64,000 bases of DNA from Streptomyces sp. NBC_00162 (GTDB lineage: Bacteria > Actinomycetota > Actinomycetes > Streptomycetales > Streptomycetaceae): assembly GCF_024611995.1 (NCBI RefSeq), contig NZ_CP102509.1, positions 992,001-1,056,000 of the forward strand. Reading direction: 5' to 3'. The notes under the pieces were generated by a model. That model was not told the DNA's origin and searched no databases. It worked only from the letters and a program-made list of their open reading frames with translations. Made by a program: the position numbers and the translations under genes. This document shows, one piece after another, positions 1 to 9,132 of this stretch (positions are counted from its first letter, which is position 1; the number at the start of each line of letters is the position of its first letter).

Positions 1-2135
1 ACGTGCCGGATGGTGCCGGTGCCGCCGAGCGAGACGGTCACCATGCTCTGGAAGCGCACGTTCGGGTTGCCGGGTGCCTCGAAGGCGCGTTCGGCGGTCA
101 CGCTGCTGTTGACGTTGAAGAAGCAGTAGCTGCCGAGCCCGAAGGCCTGGTGGCTGGTCACGTGGTCGGCCACCTTGTACGCCGCGTAGCCCTGGGTGGA
201 GCCGTTCATCCAGGCGGCCTGGTTCGGCGGGTCGTACGGCATCTCGTTCTGGTAGAAGTACGTCCGCCCGCCGTTGCCGTTCCACACGGTCTGGTGCTTC
301 TGGTAGTGCTCGACGAACAGTCCGTACATGGTCACGCCGTCGCCGTTGACCACGAGTCCCGTGTCCGCCGTGTTGCTGTTCCAGCCGATGCCGCTGCCGT
401 GGTCACCGCGCCAGATCCACATGTGGTCGCCGATGACGTGGTCGCTGTTGACGACGAGGCTGGTCGTCGCCTTGCCCACGGCGGCTCCGCCGACCCGGAA
501 GAAGACGTCGTGCAGGGAGGTGGGGTTCGCCGAGTGGTTGGCTGCGGCGCCGGCCGGGCCGACCTCCATCAGGGTCCGCGAGGTGGTGGTGCCCGCGTCG
601 AAGAGCACGCCCGCGATCTTCACCCCGTCGACGTCGGCGACCGTCATGGCCGTGACCCCGTTGTCGGGGATGAACGTGGCGAGGCCGAGTCCGAGGACGA
701 CGGTGTCGGGCCGGGTCACCCGCAGGGTCCGGTCGAGGTGGTAGACACCGGGCGTGACCAGCAGGTTCTTGCCTTCGGCCAGGGCCGCGTCGATCTGTGC
801 GGCACTCGCTCCGGGCTTGACGACATAGAACTGGTCCATGCCGAGCGAACTGCCCGCGGCGTTCCCGTTCGCCCAGCTGGTGGCCGAGGAATCGGTCCGC
901 AGGGACGGCACGAACACCTTGTAGGCGCCCGTCCCGTCCACGTACAGGAAGGGCTTCTCGCGGACGGTCGGCGTCTGGTTCACCGTGGTGTACGGCGGGT
1001 TCGGGAAGCTGGTGGCGGGGACGCCCTGGCTGCCGACGAAGACCATGTTCCAGTTGGACCCGGTCCAGCCGCCGAGCTGCGAGTTGCGGGTCAGCCACTG
1101 CTGCTGCGTCCCCGACCGCACCTGGCCGTCGATCTTGCTGTCCGCCATGAATCCGCCGCTGGCCCAGCCGCCGTCGTCCAGGGCCAGGTTGCCGCGCACG
1201 TGCATGCGGCGGTACGGCGCGGCCTGGGACACCGCCCAGCGGTCGGTGCCGCCCGTCGGGTTCACCGACAGGTTCTCGGCGCCGCGCCAGAAGTTCTGGG
1301 TGGCGTTGTGCGGCGGGAACCAGTCCGCCTCCACGTGCACGGCGCCGTTGATCGTGACCGAGTCCGGTGACTGGCCGAGACCGAGGACCTGGGTGTAGAA
1401 GCCGACGTTGACGTCGTTGGCGTACGTACCCGGCTTGAACATCACCGCGTAGCGCTGGGCGCCGAACTGGTTGGTCTCCTGCTGCCGGAAGATCGAGTCG
1501 AGCCGGCTCTGGATCGTGGACGAGGGCATGGAGGGGTCGAAGACGACCACGTTCGGGCCGAGGTCGACGTCCCCGGGGGCGGTGTTCACGGGAGCCACCT
1601 GGAAGCGTTGGGCCGCCGTGCCGTTGCAGGTGTACTGCACCAGCTGGACGCTGTCGGCGGTCGAGGCGGACGGCACGTCGAGGCACTTGCCGCTGTGGCG
1701 GCTGACGAAGTGGTAGGCGCCACCGCCCTCGTCGACGGCCCTCCACTGCTGGTTGGCTCCGCCGCCGTACGTCCACAGGTGCACGGCCGCGTTGTCCGCC
1801 GAGGACGTGTCGCTGACGTCCACGACCTGAGCGGCGTCGTTGCGGTTGCCGATCCGGACGAAGCCGTCCGTGGTCGGGGTGAAACTCCACTGCTGCGCCG
1901 AGGAGTTGTTGCAGGTGTACTGCTGCACCGCGGTGCCGTTCGCGGTCGCGGCGGACCGCGCGTCCAGGCATTTGCCGCTGCCGGCGTTGACCACCGTGGA
2001 CCAGCCCGTGGGCAGGGCGGCGGCCGCCTGCGCCGAGGCCTGCGGGGTGGCTGCCTGAGTGGGCTGGACGACGGTGAGCACCGAGACGGCCGCGGCCACG
2101 AAGGCCGTGAGCCGGCTCCCGGTGGTGCGGGTCAT
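1..2135 (-). CDS. Secreted ricin-lectin plus beta-helix protein (3' end outside window)
   Basis: Minus-strand frame open from the ATG at 2135-2133 through the left edge, so at least 711 residues are present and the C-terminus is missing. A signal peptide is followed by a ricin-B (CBM13) beta-trefoil with QxW repeats (AQQWSF, NQQWRA) at about residues 40-175. A long Gly/Asn-rich region follows (DPSMPSSTIQSRLDSIF, VMFKPGTY, GVYHLDRTLRV), which looks like a pectin-lyase-type right-handed beta-helix. Databases often label such Streptomyces proteins adenylyl cyclase without support. The start overlaps the stop of the upstream GH16 gene by ATGA, implying translational coupling. Coupling to a laminarinase suggests a beta-1,3-glucan role, possibly GH55-like; this is inference. 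Confidence 0.8.
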   Translation of the reverse strand, partial: MTRTTGSRLTAFVAAAVSVLTVVQPTQAATPQASAQAAAALPTGWSTVVNAGSGKCLDARSAATANGTAVQQYTCNNSSAQQWSFTPTTDGFVRIGNRNDAAQVVDVSDTSSADNAAVHLWTYGGGANQQWRAVDEGGGAYHFVSRHSGKCLDVPSASTADSVQLVQYTCNGTAAQRFQVAPVNTAPGDVDLGPNVVVFDPSMPSSTIQSRLDSIFRQQETNQFGAQRYAVMFKPGTYANDVNVGFYTQVLGLGQSPDSVTINGAVHVEADWFPPHNATQNFWRGAENLSVNPTGGTDRWAVSQAAPYRRMHVRGNLALDDGGWASGGFMADSKIDGQVRSGTQQQWLTRNSQLGGWTGSNWNMVFVGSQGVPATSFPNPPYTTVNQTPTVREKPFLYVDGTGAYKVFVPSLRTDSSATSWANGNAAGSSLGMDQFYVVKPGASAAQIDAALAEGKNLLVTPGVYHLDRTLRVTRPDTVVLGLGLATFIPDNGVTAMTVADVDGVKIAGVLFDAGTTTSRTLMEVGPAGAAANHSANPTSLHDVFFRVGGAAVGKATTSLVVNSDHVIGDHMWIWRGDHGSGIGWNSNTADTGLVVNGDGVTMYGLFVEHYQKHQTVWNGNGGRTYFYQNEMPYDPPNQAAWMNGSTQGYAAYKVADHVTSHQAFGLGSYCFFNVNSSVTAERAFEAPGNPNVRFQSMVTVSLGGTGTIRH

Positions 2136-3418
2136 CGGGTCACCGTCCACTTCTGGTTGGCGGCTCCCGTGCAGGTCCAGATCTGCAGCCGGGTGCCGTT
2201 GGCCGAGCTGTTGCCCGCGACGTCGAGGCACTTGTTCGCCTGCGGGTTGACGACATCTCGGGCCGCGGGGACGGCCCACTGCTGTGCGGGGGTCCCGTTG
2301 CAGTCGTAGAGCTGGACCGGCGTACCGTCCGCGGTGCCTCCCGAGGCCACGTCCAGGCACTTGCCGAGCGCGCGGATCGTGCCGTCGGATCCGACGGTCC
2401 ACTGCTGCGCGGCGGTGCCGTTGCAGTCGTAGAGCTGTACGGGTGTGCCGTTCGCGCTGTTGGCGCCGGCCACGTCGACGCACTTGCCGCCGAGGCCGGT
2501 GATCGGACCTCCGCCGCCCGGCTGGCCGCCGCCGGAGGTGACCCGGACGTAGTCGACCAGGAGCTGCCCGGGGAAGACCGTGCTGCCGTCGGGGTCTCCC
2601 GGCCAGTAGCCGCCGACCGCGAGGTTGAGGATCAGGAAGAAGGGCTTGTCGAAGACCCACTGGCGGCCGCCGAGGTCTGCGGGGGTGCGCCGCTGGTAGA
2701 CGGCGCCGTCTACTGACCAGGTGATCGCGTTCGGGCTCCAGTCGACGGTGAAGGTGTGGAAGGCGTCGACGAACGCCTGGCCGCCGGGCAGGGTGTACCC
2801 GGCGCCGATGCCGCCGGAGCCGGAGTAACCGGGGCCGTGGAGGGTGCCGTGGACCGTGGACGGCTCGAAGCCCACGTTCTCCATGACGTCGATCTCACCA
2901 GAGGCGGGCCAGCCGACCTGGCCGATGTCGTTGCCCAGCATCCAGAAGGCCGGCCACATGCCCTGCCCGCGCGGAACCTTCATCCGGGCCTCGACGCGAC
3001 CGTACGTGGTGGTGAACCTGCCGGCCGTGTTGAGCCGGGCGGAGGTGTACTCGCACCTTCCGTACCAGCACTGGTAGTTGGCCGGGTTCTCCCGGCGGGC
3101 GGTGATGACCAGGTTGCCCTGGCCGTCGAGGGCCGCGTTGCGATTGCCCGAAGTGTAGAACTGCCGCTCGTGGTTGTTGACGTTGTCGCCCGTCTCGATC
3201 TGCCATTTCGCGCCGTCGACGGCCGAGCCCGCAGGCCCGTTGAACTCGTCGGAGAACGTGACGGCCGCGGCCGACGCGGCGCCTTCGGCGGCAACGGCGG
3301 CCGGTGCGGGGGCGTGCAGCGGCGGCACGCCCTGTGCCAGGCCGGTGGACAGCGACGCGAGGGCGAGGAGCGAGACGGCGGACAGCAGCAAACGCCGCGA
3401 TAGGTGCGGGAAGTTCAT
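2132..3418 (-). CDS. GH16 endo-beta-1,3-glucanase with C-terminal CBM13
   Basis: Secreted laminarinase-type glycoside hydrolase, 428 residues. It has a signal peptide (residues 1-30), then a GH16 jelly-roll domain (about 52-300) with the diagnostic motif GEIDVMENVG, giving nucleophile Glu175 and acid/base Glu180, and MWPAFWML just before it. A Gly-rich linker leads to a ricin-B type carbohydrate-binding domain (about 310-428) with three QxW repeats (AQQWTV, AQQWAV, NQKWTV). The start ATG at 3418 has a GGGAG ribosome site 6-11 bases upstream. The stop TGA overlaps the next gene's ATG. It should cut beta-1,3-glucans (laminarin, fungal wall, callose); exact linkage preference cannot be read from sequence. 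Confidence 0.93.
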   Translation of the reverse strand: MNFPHLSRRLLLSAVSLLALASLSTGLAQGVPPLHAPAPAAVAAEGAASAAAVTFSDEFNGPAGSAVDGAKWQIETGDNVNNHERQFYTSGNRNAALDGQGNLVITARRENPANYQCWYGRCEYTSARLNTAGRFTTTYGRVEARMKVPRGQGMWPAFWMLGNDIGQVGWPASGEIDVMENVGFEPSTVHGTLHGPGYSGSGGIGAGYTLPGGQAFVDAFHTFTVDWSPNAITWSVDGAVYQRRTPADLGGRQWVFDKPFFLILNLAVGGYWPGDPDGSTVFPGQLLVDYVRVTSGGGQPGGGGPITGLGGKCVDVAGANSANGTPVQLYDCNGTAAQQWTVGSDGTIRALGKCLDVASGGTADGTPVQLYDCNGTPAQQWAVPAARDVVNPQANKCLDVAGNSSANGTRLQIWTCTGAANQKWTVTR

Positions 3419-3483
3419 GGCTCTCCCTTCCGGGAGTGTGGGGGAAGGCCGGACAGGATCGTCATGACCATGCCATGCCCTTA

Positions 3484-3510
3484 GTTCACTACGTGATTTA
3501 AGAAGTGAAC
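3484..3510. promoter_or_regulatory. Inverted repeat GTTCACT-N13-AGTGAAC upstream of GH16
   Basis: Perfect 7-bp arms GTTCACT (3484-3490) and AGTGAAC (3504-3510) separated by an AT-rich 13-bp spacer, 66 bp upstream of the GH16 start. The placement and the AT-rich spacer in a GC-rich genome suggest an operator or promoter element for the glucanase pair. The rest of 3419-3562 holds no gene. Confidence 0.45.
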
Positions 3511-3533
3511 AAATCCCCTGTCAAGAGCTTGGC

Positions 3534-3559
3534 CTGGACCATATAACTGGCTTGTCCAG
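3534..3559. promoter_or_regulatory. Inverted repeat CTGGAC-N14-GTCCAG before the CDPS gene
   Basis: 6-bp arms CTGGAC (3534-3539) and GTCCAG (3554-3559) around an AT-rich core (ATATAACT). It lies in the divergent region between the glucanase and the cyclodipeptide synthase, so it could serve either gene. Confidence 0.35.
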
Positions 3560-3562
3560 CAT

Positions 3563-4393
3563 GTGAGTTACCGCATGCAAGACATGGAACGGACCGTCAC
3601 GCTCAGGTACCTTCCATCACGTCGTCGCCACACCCGGGGCACAGGGCCCCACGGGACTCGCGGCGACCAAAGGAACCGACGTCTGTTGACGACAGCCACA
3701 GAAGTCTTCACGGTCCAGCCTTTCACCCCGCACTGCCAGGTGATCCACACCGAAGGCGACCACGCGGTGATAGGCATCTCACCGGGCAACAGTTATTTCT
3801 CCGCGCAGCGCGTCACCGACCTCGCGCACTGGGGTCTGCGCAACTTCCGGCAGGTCGACCTCATCTACACGGACATGCACGTGGCCGAGATGTACGAGGC
3901 CCTCGGCTATCCCGCGGACGAGGCGCGGCGCAAGGCGGTCAAGAACCTGCGCGGGGTCCGCGCGAAGGTCAACAACGCCGCCGCCGAGGCCGATCCCACG
4001 GGCACCCGCCTACGCGCCCGCCCCATGTCGTCCCTCACCGACATCCCGGCCTACCGCAGGCTCCACACCCACCTGAACACCCTGCTCGGCACCGACCCGG
4101 AGTTCCGCGAGACCTGCAACGCCCTGGTCGACGCGTTCCTCTCCTCCAAGGTCCTCGGCGGGAAGACCGCCACGGTCCGGCAGCGCGAGGTCTGTCTCGA
4201 GTACGTCTGCGCCGAGGCCCCGCTCTTCCTCGACACCCCGGCCATTCTCGACGTGCCCTCGTCCCTCAACTGCTACCACCAACTCCTGCCGATGGCAGAG
4301 CTGTTGTATTCGCGCGGTTCGGGCCTGCGTGCCTCGCGCAACCAGGGACACGCCGTCATCACCCCCGCCGAAGGAGAATCCGATGCCCACTGA
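3563..4393 (+). CDS. Cyclodipeptide synthase, Rv2275-like (cyclo-Tyr-Tyr type)
   Basis: tRNA-dependent cyclodipeptide synthase that condenses two aminoacyl-tRNAs. The family core [10 protein letters not shown] holds the catalytic Ser73 (AlbC Ser37) and Asn76; CYH near the C-terminus gives Tyr238-His239, so this is an NYH-type enzyme. Tyr214 and Glu218 in [10 protein letters not shown] match AlbC Tyr178 and Glu182. From memory, the stretches [21 protein letters not shown] and [12 protein letters not shown] are nearly identical to M. tuberculosis Rv2275, the cyclo(L-Tyr-L-Tyr) synthase, so cYY is the expected product. The start is uncertain: GTG 3563 is the outer bound, but TTG 3686, preceded by AAAGGAA at 3669-3675, gives a 235-residue protein closer to AlbC size. 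The 3' end overlaps the P450 by 11 bp. Confidence 0.93.
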   Translation: MSYRMQDMERTVTLRYLPSRRRHTRGTGPHGTRGDQRNRRLLTTATEVFTVQPFTPHCQVIHTEGDHAVIGISPGNSYFSAQRVTDLAHWGLRNFRQVDLIYTDMHVAEMYEALGYPADEARRKAVKNLRGVRAKVNNAAAEADPTGTRLRARPMSSLTDIPAYRRLHTHLNTLLGTDPEFRETCNALVDAFLSSKVLGGKTATVRQREVCLEYVCAEAPLFLDTPAILDVPSSLNCYHQLLPMAELLYSRGSGLRASRNQGHAVITPAEGESDAH

Positions 4394-5567
4394 CACACTT
4401 CTCGACTTTCCGTTCTCCGCGCGCGGCGACCAGCTCCCCCACGAGGTCGAGCAGCTCCGGACCGAACCGGTCAAGCGGGTCCGTACGATCGCCGGGGACG
4501 AAGCCTGGCTCGTCTCCTCCTACGACCTGTGCAAGCAGGTCCTCGAGGATCCCAGATTCAGCCTCAAGGACACCTCGGCTCCCGGCGTACCACGCCAGTA
4601 CGCCCTGACGATCCCGCCCGAGGTCGTCAACAACATGGGCAACATCACCGGCGCCGGACTCCGCAAGGCCGTCCTCAAGGCCATCAACCCCAAGACCGAC
4701 GGCCTGACCGACTGGATGCGCGCGCAGGCCACCACCCTCGTGGACAGCCTGCTCACCGAGGGCGCGCCGGTCGACCTGCGCACCCAGTTCACCAGTCCGT
4801 ACGCCGAGCAGCTCCACTGCCGCATCCTGGGCATACCCGGGGAAGACGCCCCGCGCCTGGCGGCGAGCCTCGACATCGCCTTCATGAACTCGGCGTGCCC
4901 CATCACCGGAGCCAAGCTCAACTGGGACCGGGACATGGCCTACATGGTCGAGCGCCTCGACGACCCCACCGTCACCGGCCTCATGGCCGAGCTGGCGGCC
5001 CTGCGCAAGGACCCCGACTACGCCCACCTGACGGACGAGATGCTCGCCACCGTCGGAGTCACCCTCTTCGGCGCCGGCGTCATCTCCACCATGGGCTTCC
5101 TCACCATGGCCCTGGTCTCGCTCATCCAGCACCCCGAGGTGTGGCAGCAGATCCGCCAGGACCCCTCCAAGATCCCCGCGGCGGTCGACGAGCTCCTGCG
5201 CATCAACCTCTCCATCGGAGACGGCCTGCCGCGCCTCGCCCTCGAGGACGTCACCCTCGGAGACGTCGAGGTGAAGAAGGGCGAACTCCTCCTCGTTCTG
5301 GTCGAAGCCGCCAACACCGACCCGGACGTGTACCCCGACCCGCACACCGTGGACATCGACCGGCCCAACGCGGGCACCCACCTCTCCTTCGGCGGCGGCC
5401 AGCATTACTGCCCCGCCACCGCCCTCGGCAAGAGGCACACGGAGATCGCCCTCGAGGTACTCGTCGAGAAGATGCCCGGTCTCCAGCTGGCCGTGCCGGT
5501 CGAGCAACTCGTCTGGCGCACCCGCTTCATGAAGCGCCTGCCGGAGCGGCTGCCCGTCCTCTGGTAG
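4383..5567 (+). CDS. Cytochrome P450 of CYP121 type (mycocyclosin synthase homologue)
   Basis: 394 residues; start ATG 4383 follows AAGGAGAA and overlaps the CDPS stop. The heme loop [14 protein letters not shown] gives ligand Cys343. The unusual I-helix FGAGVIST lacks the normal acid-alcohol pair and matches CYP121 of M. tuberculosis, as do [15 protein letters not shown] and the C-terminus [13 protein letters not shown]121 forms a C-C bond between the two tyrosyl rings of cYY. Ser235, Phe167 and Trp181 correspond to CYP121 Ser237, Phe168 and Trp182, but CYP121 Phe280, Gln385 and Arg386 are Ile278, Met383 and Lys384 here, and the Gly after the heme Cys-Pro is Ala. The coupling reaction is likely kept, but substrate or outcome may differ. 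No ferredoxin gene is adjacent. Confidence 0.93.
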   Translation: MPTDTLLDFPFSARGDQLPHEVEQLRTEPVKRVRTIAGDEAWLVSSYDLCKQVLEDPRFSLKDTSAPGVPRQYALTIPPEVVNNMGNITGAGLRKAVLKAINPKTDGLTDWMRAQATTLVDSLLTEGAPVDLRTQFTSPYAEQLHCRILGIPGEDAPRLAASLDIAFMNSACPITGAKLNWDRDMAYMVERLDDPTVTGLMAELAALRKDPDYAHLTDEMLATVGVTLFGAGVISTMGFLTMALVSLIQHPEVWQQIRQDPSKIPAAVDELLRINLSIGDGLPRLALEDVTLGDVEVKKGELLLVLVEAANTDPDVYPDPHTVDIDRPNAGTHLSFGGGQHYCPATALGKRHTEIALEVLVEKMPGLQLAVPVEQLVWRTRFMKRLPERLPVLW

Positions 5568-5585
5568 CAGTCCGACGGCCGCGGC

Positions 5586-5624
5586 GCGGGCATCCGAGGT
5601 CACCCTTCGACCTCGGATGCCCGC
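5586..5624. terminator. Bidirectional terminator between P450 and MFS genes
   Basis: Perfect 16-bp stem: 5586-5601 pairs with 5609-5624 around a 7-base loop (5602-5608). It sits between two converging genes and can end transcription from both sides. It lacks a U tract, as is usual in streptomycetes. Confidence 0.85.
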
Positions 5625-5637
5625 CGCCTGTGGCGCG

Positions 5638-6825
5638 TCACCCCGGCCGTCCCGGCCGCCGCAGCAGGTAGACGGCGGCGGTCGAGACGAGGACGGCCAT
5701 GCAGGCGATGAACACCAGGCCCGCGCCCTCCAGGCCCATCGGGCCGGCCAGGAGACCCACGCCGATCACCGGGACCGAGATGCCCGCGTACGCGACCACG
5801 AACAGGCTCGAGATCACCGCCGCGCGCTGGTGCACGGGAGACGCCTCGGTCACCGCCGACATCGCCCCGCGGAACGCGAGCCCCTGTCCGGCTCCGCCGA
5901 CGAGCGCGCTCAGGACCACCAGCGACAGCAGGTCCCAGTACAGCGCACCCGCCAGCAGCGCCAGCCCGGCGAGGAGCCCGGCGCAGCCCAGGGGCAGCGA
6001 GCGCGTCACCCCGACCCGGCCGACCAGCAGCTGCCCGGCGGTCGAGGCGAAGAAGGCCAGCGCGACGACCAGCCCGCTCACGGCGTGGTTGTGCACGTCC
6101 AGGGACTCGGCGAGGAACGCCGGGCTGACCGAGGTGAACACCCCGAACAGGGCGAACCCCACGAACGAGGCGATCGCCGCGGGCACGAACACCGCCCGGA
6201 CTTCCGCGGGCAGGCCGGGCCGCTGTGGCCGTACGGTGCTCAGGGGCCGCCGCTCCCGTACCGTCTCCGCGAGCCGCAGCAGGACGGCGACCGAGACGGC
6301 CACCAGGGCGAGGTGCACGGCGAACGGCAGGTACAGCGGCGCGACGGCGTACTGCGCGAGCACTCCGGCGAGCAGCGGACCGCAGCCCAGCCCGCCCATG
6401 TTGGCGGCCGTCGCCACCAGCGTGGCCTTGGCGGCCCGGCCGGACGGGGCCAGCTCCATCACGTACGCGGTGGCGGCGCCGGTGAACAGGCCGGCGGACA
6501 GTCCCGAGAACAGCCGCCCCGCGTAGAGCCAGCCCATCCCGGTGGCGCACAGGAAGCAGACGGCGCTCGCCGCCGCGCATCCCAGGCCCGCGAGCAGCAC
6601 CGGCTGCCGGCCCACGGCGTCCGAGGCGTTGCCCACCAGCAGCAGCACGCCGATGACCCCGAAGGCGTACACGGCGTACACGACGGTCACCATCAGCTCG
6701 GAGAACCCGAACTTCTCCTGGTAGAGGCCGTAGAGCGGGGTCGGCAGCGTGGTGCCCGCCATGCACACGGCGAACACCGCCGCGCCGAGCAAGCACTGGC
6801 GCCACCCTTGGCGATCACCGTCCAT
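5638..6825 (-). CDS. MFS drug/metabolite exporter
   Basis: 395 residues with about 12 hydrophobic segments and the MFS loop motif GNASDAVGRQPVL (loop 2-3 region), plus GRLFSGLSAGLFTGAATAY in helices 4-5, characteristic of drug:H+ antiporters. It is probably a proton-driven exporter of small molecules. It converges on the CDPS/P450 pair and has its own transcription unit, so a link to export of that product is only suggestive. The ATG at 6825 has no clear ribosome site. Confidence 0.85.
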   Translation of the reverse strand: MDGDRQGWRQCLLGAAVFAVCMAGTTLPTPLYGLYQEKFGFSELMVTVVYAVYAFGVIGVLLLVGNASDAVGRQPVLLAGLGCAAASAVCFLCATGMGWLYAGRLFSGLSAGLFTGAATAYVMELAPSGRAAKATLVATAANMGGLGCGPLLAGVLAQYAVAPLYLPFAVHLALVAVSVAVLLRLAETVRERRPLSTVRPQRPGLPAEVRAVFVPAAIASFVGFALFGVFTSVSPAFLAESLDVHNHAVSGLVVALAFFASTAGQLLVGRVGVTRSLPLGCAGLLAGLALLAGALYWDLLSLVVLSALVGGAGQGLAFRGAMSAVTEASPVHQRAAVISSLFVVAYAGISVPVIGVGLLAGPMGLEGAGLVFIACMAVLVSTAAVYLLRRPGRPG

Positions 6826-6903
6826 GCCGCCGACGGTAACCCCGCACCCCGTCCCCGCCCGGCGCGGCGTGCCCGGCGCGCCGCCGGGGTACGGGACCGC
6901 GGG

Positions 6904-8361
6904 TCAGGCCGACAGCAAGATCGGGTTGGTCAGCGCCGCCGGCGCACCGGGGAGCGGCGGGGCCGAGGCGGGATGGCGGGCCTCGGCGCGGACGTAGGAG
7001 GTACGGGACGGGGTGGTGCGCCATTCGAGGCTCGTGGCCGCGGGGGCGGTGAACGCCACGCCCTGGTCGGTGACCAGCCGCAGGTCGTAGCTGCCGCTGC
7101 CGGTCACGGTCAGCCGGATCAGGACCTCCTCGGTGTCCGCCGTGGCCCGGATCCGGTCGCCGATGCCCGCGTGGGCGCCCCGTGCGGTCACCGCGTCGAA
7201 GGTCACCGACACGGCCGAGGACTCGGCCGCGTAGCTGTGGCCGGCGCGCAGACCGGCGAGTATCGCCTCGCGGGACAGGTCCTCGGCCAGCACCACCGTC
7301 TGCGGGCTGCCGACCCGGTCGGGGTCGCGGTGGTAGTCGCTGCTCGCGAGGACCGGGAGCCACTGCCCGCGACCGGCGGTGAGGGTGGCGTCCCAGGATG
7401 CGAGGGCCACTTCGTCATCGGGGGTCCAGGGGCCGTTCCACACCTCCACCGCGTCCGCCTCGCCGAAGCCGAACTTCCAGGCGCAGCCTATGCAGGTGGC
7501 GTGCGGGTGGGCGGGGACGACCAGTCCGCCGGCCTTGCGTATGTGGTGTGCGAAACGGTCGAAGCGCTGGTCGCGGGCCCGGTAGCGCCAGTCCGTGAAG
7601 GTGCCGGGTGCGGTGCCGACGGCGACGACGTGGCCGGTACGGGTGGTGATCTCCTCCCCGGTAAGGACGAGCAGGCCGGGATCCGCGGCGGCGACCGGGC
7701 CCCAGGCCGCGTGCGCCGCGTGGGTGTTGTGCTCGGAGGAGTTGATGAAGTCCAGACCCGCCGCGCGGGCCAGCGCGGCGAGTTCGGCCGGGGTGCGGCG
7801 GCCGTCGGAGTGCACCGAGTGCAGGTGGCAGTCGCCCCGGTACCAGGCCCGGCCCCGGCCACGGGCCCGCTGCGGCGGGTAGCCGGGGACGGCGGGCGTG
7901 CCCGGGTCGCCGTAGGTGAAGGTGGCGGTGATCTCGTAGGTGAGGCCCTCGGGTGCCATCGTGTACGGCCCGAGCGCCACGTGCCAGCGGCCGGGCTCGA
8001 GGGGTCCGGGCAGATAGCCGGGGGTGGCGGCGTCGGCCCGCAGGAAGAACTCGCTGCGGGCGCCGCCCGACCAGCCGCGGAAGCCGTGGCCGCCGAGCCC
8101 CGTGCCTCGCTGGTCGAAGATGCCGATGTCGAGTGCGTTGCCCGGGGTGCCGGGTGGCACCGGGGGTTTCGCGTAGGTGTAGGAGACGCGCAGCTCCGCG
8201 GTCCCCGGCGGGACGTCGAGGGGGAGGTACACCCAGTCCGGGGCGCCGGGCGCGATCGTGCCGCGCAGGGTAAGCGTGGCCGTGTCCCGGCCGGTGGGGG
8301 TGAGCGGCCCGACGGCCGCCGTCACCCCGGATGCCAGTAGTTCTCGTCTACTGAGAGCCAT
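6904..8361 (-). CDS. Secreted PHP-domain metallohydrolase (CehA/McbA type)
   Basis: 485 residues from ATG 8361, chosen because it begins MALSRRELLASG, a twin-arginine-like signal; a GTG at 8400 would add 13 residues before it. An N-terminal beta-sandwich-like domain precedes a PHP domain with metal-binding signatures GDCHLHSVHSDG (HxH), SSEHN, VVPAHPH and SSDYHRD in the expected order. CehA/McbA proteins hydrolyse ester or phosphoester bonds; the substrate here is unknown. It could be exported folded with metals bound, consistent with the Tat signal. Confidence 0.82.
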   Translation of the reverse strand: MALSRRELLASGVTAAVGPLTPTGRDTATLTLRGTIAPGAPDWVYLPLDVPPGTAELRVSYTYAKPPVPPGTPGNALDIGIFDQRGTGLGGHGFRGWSGGARSEFFLRADAATPGYLPGPLEPGRWHVALGPYTMAPEGLTYEITATFTYGDPGTPAVPGYPPQRARGRGRAWYRGDCHLHSVHSDGRRTPAELAALARAAGLDFINSSEHNTHAAHAAWGPVAAADPGLLVLTGEEITTRTGHVVAVGTAPGTFTDWRYRARDQRFDRFAHHIRKAGGLVVPAHPHATCIGCAWKFGFGEADAVEVWNGPWTPDDEVALASWDATLTAGRGQWLPVLASSDYHRDPDRVGSPQTVVLAEDLSREAILAGLRAGHSYAAESSAVSVTFDAVTARGAHAGIGDRIRATADTEEVLIRLTVTGSGSYDLRLVTDQGVAFTAPAATSLEWRTTPSRTSYVRAEARHPASAPPLPGAPAALTNPILLSA

Positions 8362-8452
8362 ACGGCAACGGTGGCAGCCGCGGGTGAACCCGGAGTGCAC
8401 GGCGCACGACGCGGAGGGACAGCGCTTCCGCGGCGAGCCCGTCGGGTGCGGG

Positions 8453-9073
8453 TCAGGAGTCGCCCCGGAGGCGGTCGCGCTGGATCCGGTGGGCGAGGGC
8501 CCGGCGCACCGATGCCGATGCGGTGCCGGTGGCGGCGGCGGTGGCGGCCGCCTTGGCGGGGACGTCGAGAGCGCGGCCGATCTGGTCGTACGCGGCCTGG
8601 TGGCGTGCGGTCAGCTGCCCCCGGTGCAGGCGCAGGTCCTCTTCGACGAGACGTCGCAGTTCGTCGACGTCCCGGGGCGTGAACCGCTTCCGGCCCCGGG
8701 CGAGGGCGTCGATGGTGCGGGTACAGCGCGCGGCGCCGTCCAGCGTCTCGGAGATTTCCTCGGCGAGGCCCCAGAGACGTCCTTCGAGCCACGGGGCGTC
8801 GTACTGGTCGAGGGAGAGCTCCAACGGGGGCAGCGGATCGCCCGTCTTGTACTTCGTGACCTGCTTGGACACGGCGGGCTGGCTCATGTCGGTAAGCCGG
8901 GCGATCTTGTCCTGGGTCCAGCCGAAGCCGACGAACACCTTGATCATTTCGGTGCGCAGCTTCCGCATCTCCTCGCCCGCGCGGATGACCTCGTTCATCC
9001 CGGCGAGCATCCGCTCGGCCTGTTCCTCGGTCAACGTCTCCGGGTTTCGGGGTACACCCTTTTCGCCTGCCAC
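8453..9073 (-). CDS. HTH transcriptional regulator
   Basis: 206 residues from GTG 9073 (MAGEKGVPRNPETL); GTG 9088 would add five residues. The segment GWTQDKIARLTDMSQPAVSKQV forms a clear helix-turn-helix, preceded by a helical segment and followed by a long charged helical C-terminus. On the minus strand a TATAAC box (9085-9080) ends six bases before the GTG, the spacing expected for a leaderless transcript starting at the start codon. The gene is divergent from an alpha/beta hydrolase, and the shared region carries three copies of one half-site, so autoregulation and control of the hydrolase are likely. The inducer is unknown. Confidence 0.78.
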   Translation of the reverse strand: MAGEKGVPRNPETLTEEQAERMLAGMNEVIRAGEEMRKLRTEMIKVFVGFGWTQDKIARLTDMSQPAVSKQVTKYKTGDPLPPLELSLDQYDAPWLEGRLWGLAEEISETLDGAARCTRTIDALARGRKRFTPRDVDELRRLVEEDLRLHRGQLTARHQAAYDQIGRALDVPAKAAATAAATGTASASVRRALAHRIQRDRLRGDS

Positions 9074-9132
9074 AACTCGGTTATACACCCGAGAGCCGGA
9101 TCGCCATAACCCAGTTGTACAACCTGGTTATG
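9074..9132. promoter_or_regulatory. Divergent operator: three AAC-N3-GGTTAT half-sites
   Basis: Copies are AACTCGGTTATA (9074-9085), AACCTGGTTATG (9121-9132) and, inverted, AACTGGGTTATG (complement of 9105-9116). The last two form a near-perfect 28-bp palindrome (9105-9132, centre GTTGTACAAC). The first copy overlaps the presumed -10 box of the HTH gene. Confidence 0.7.
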
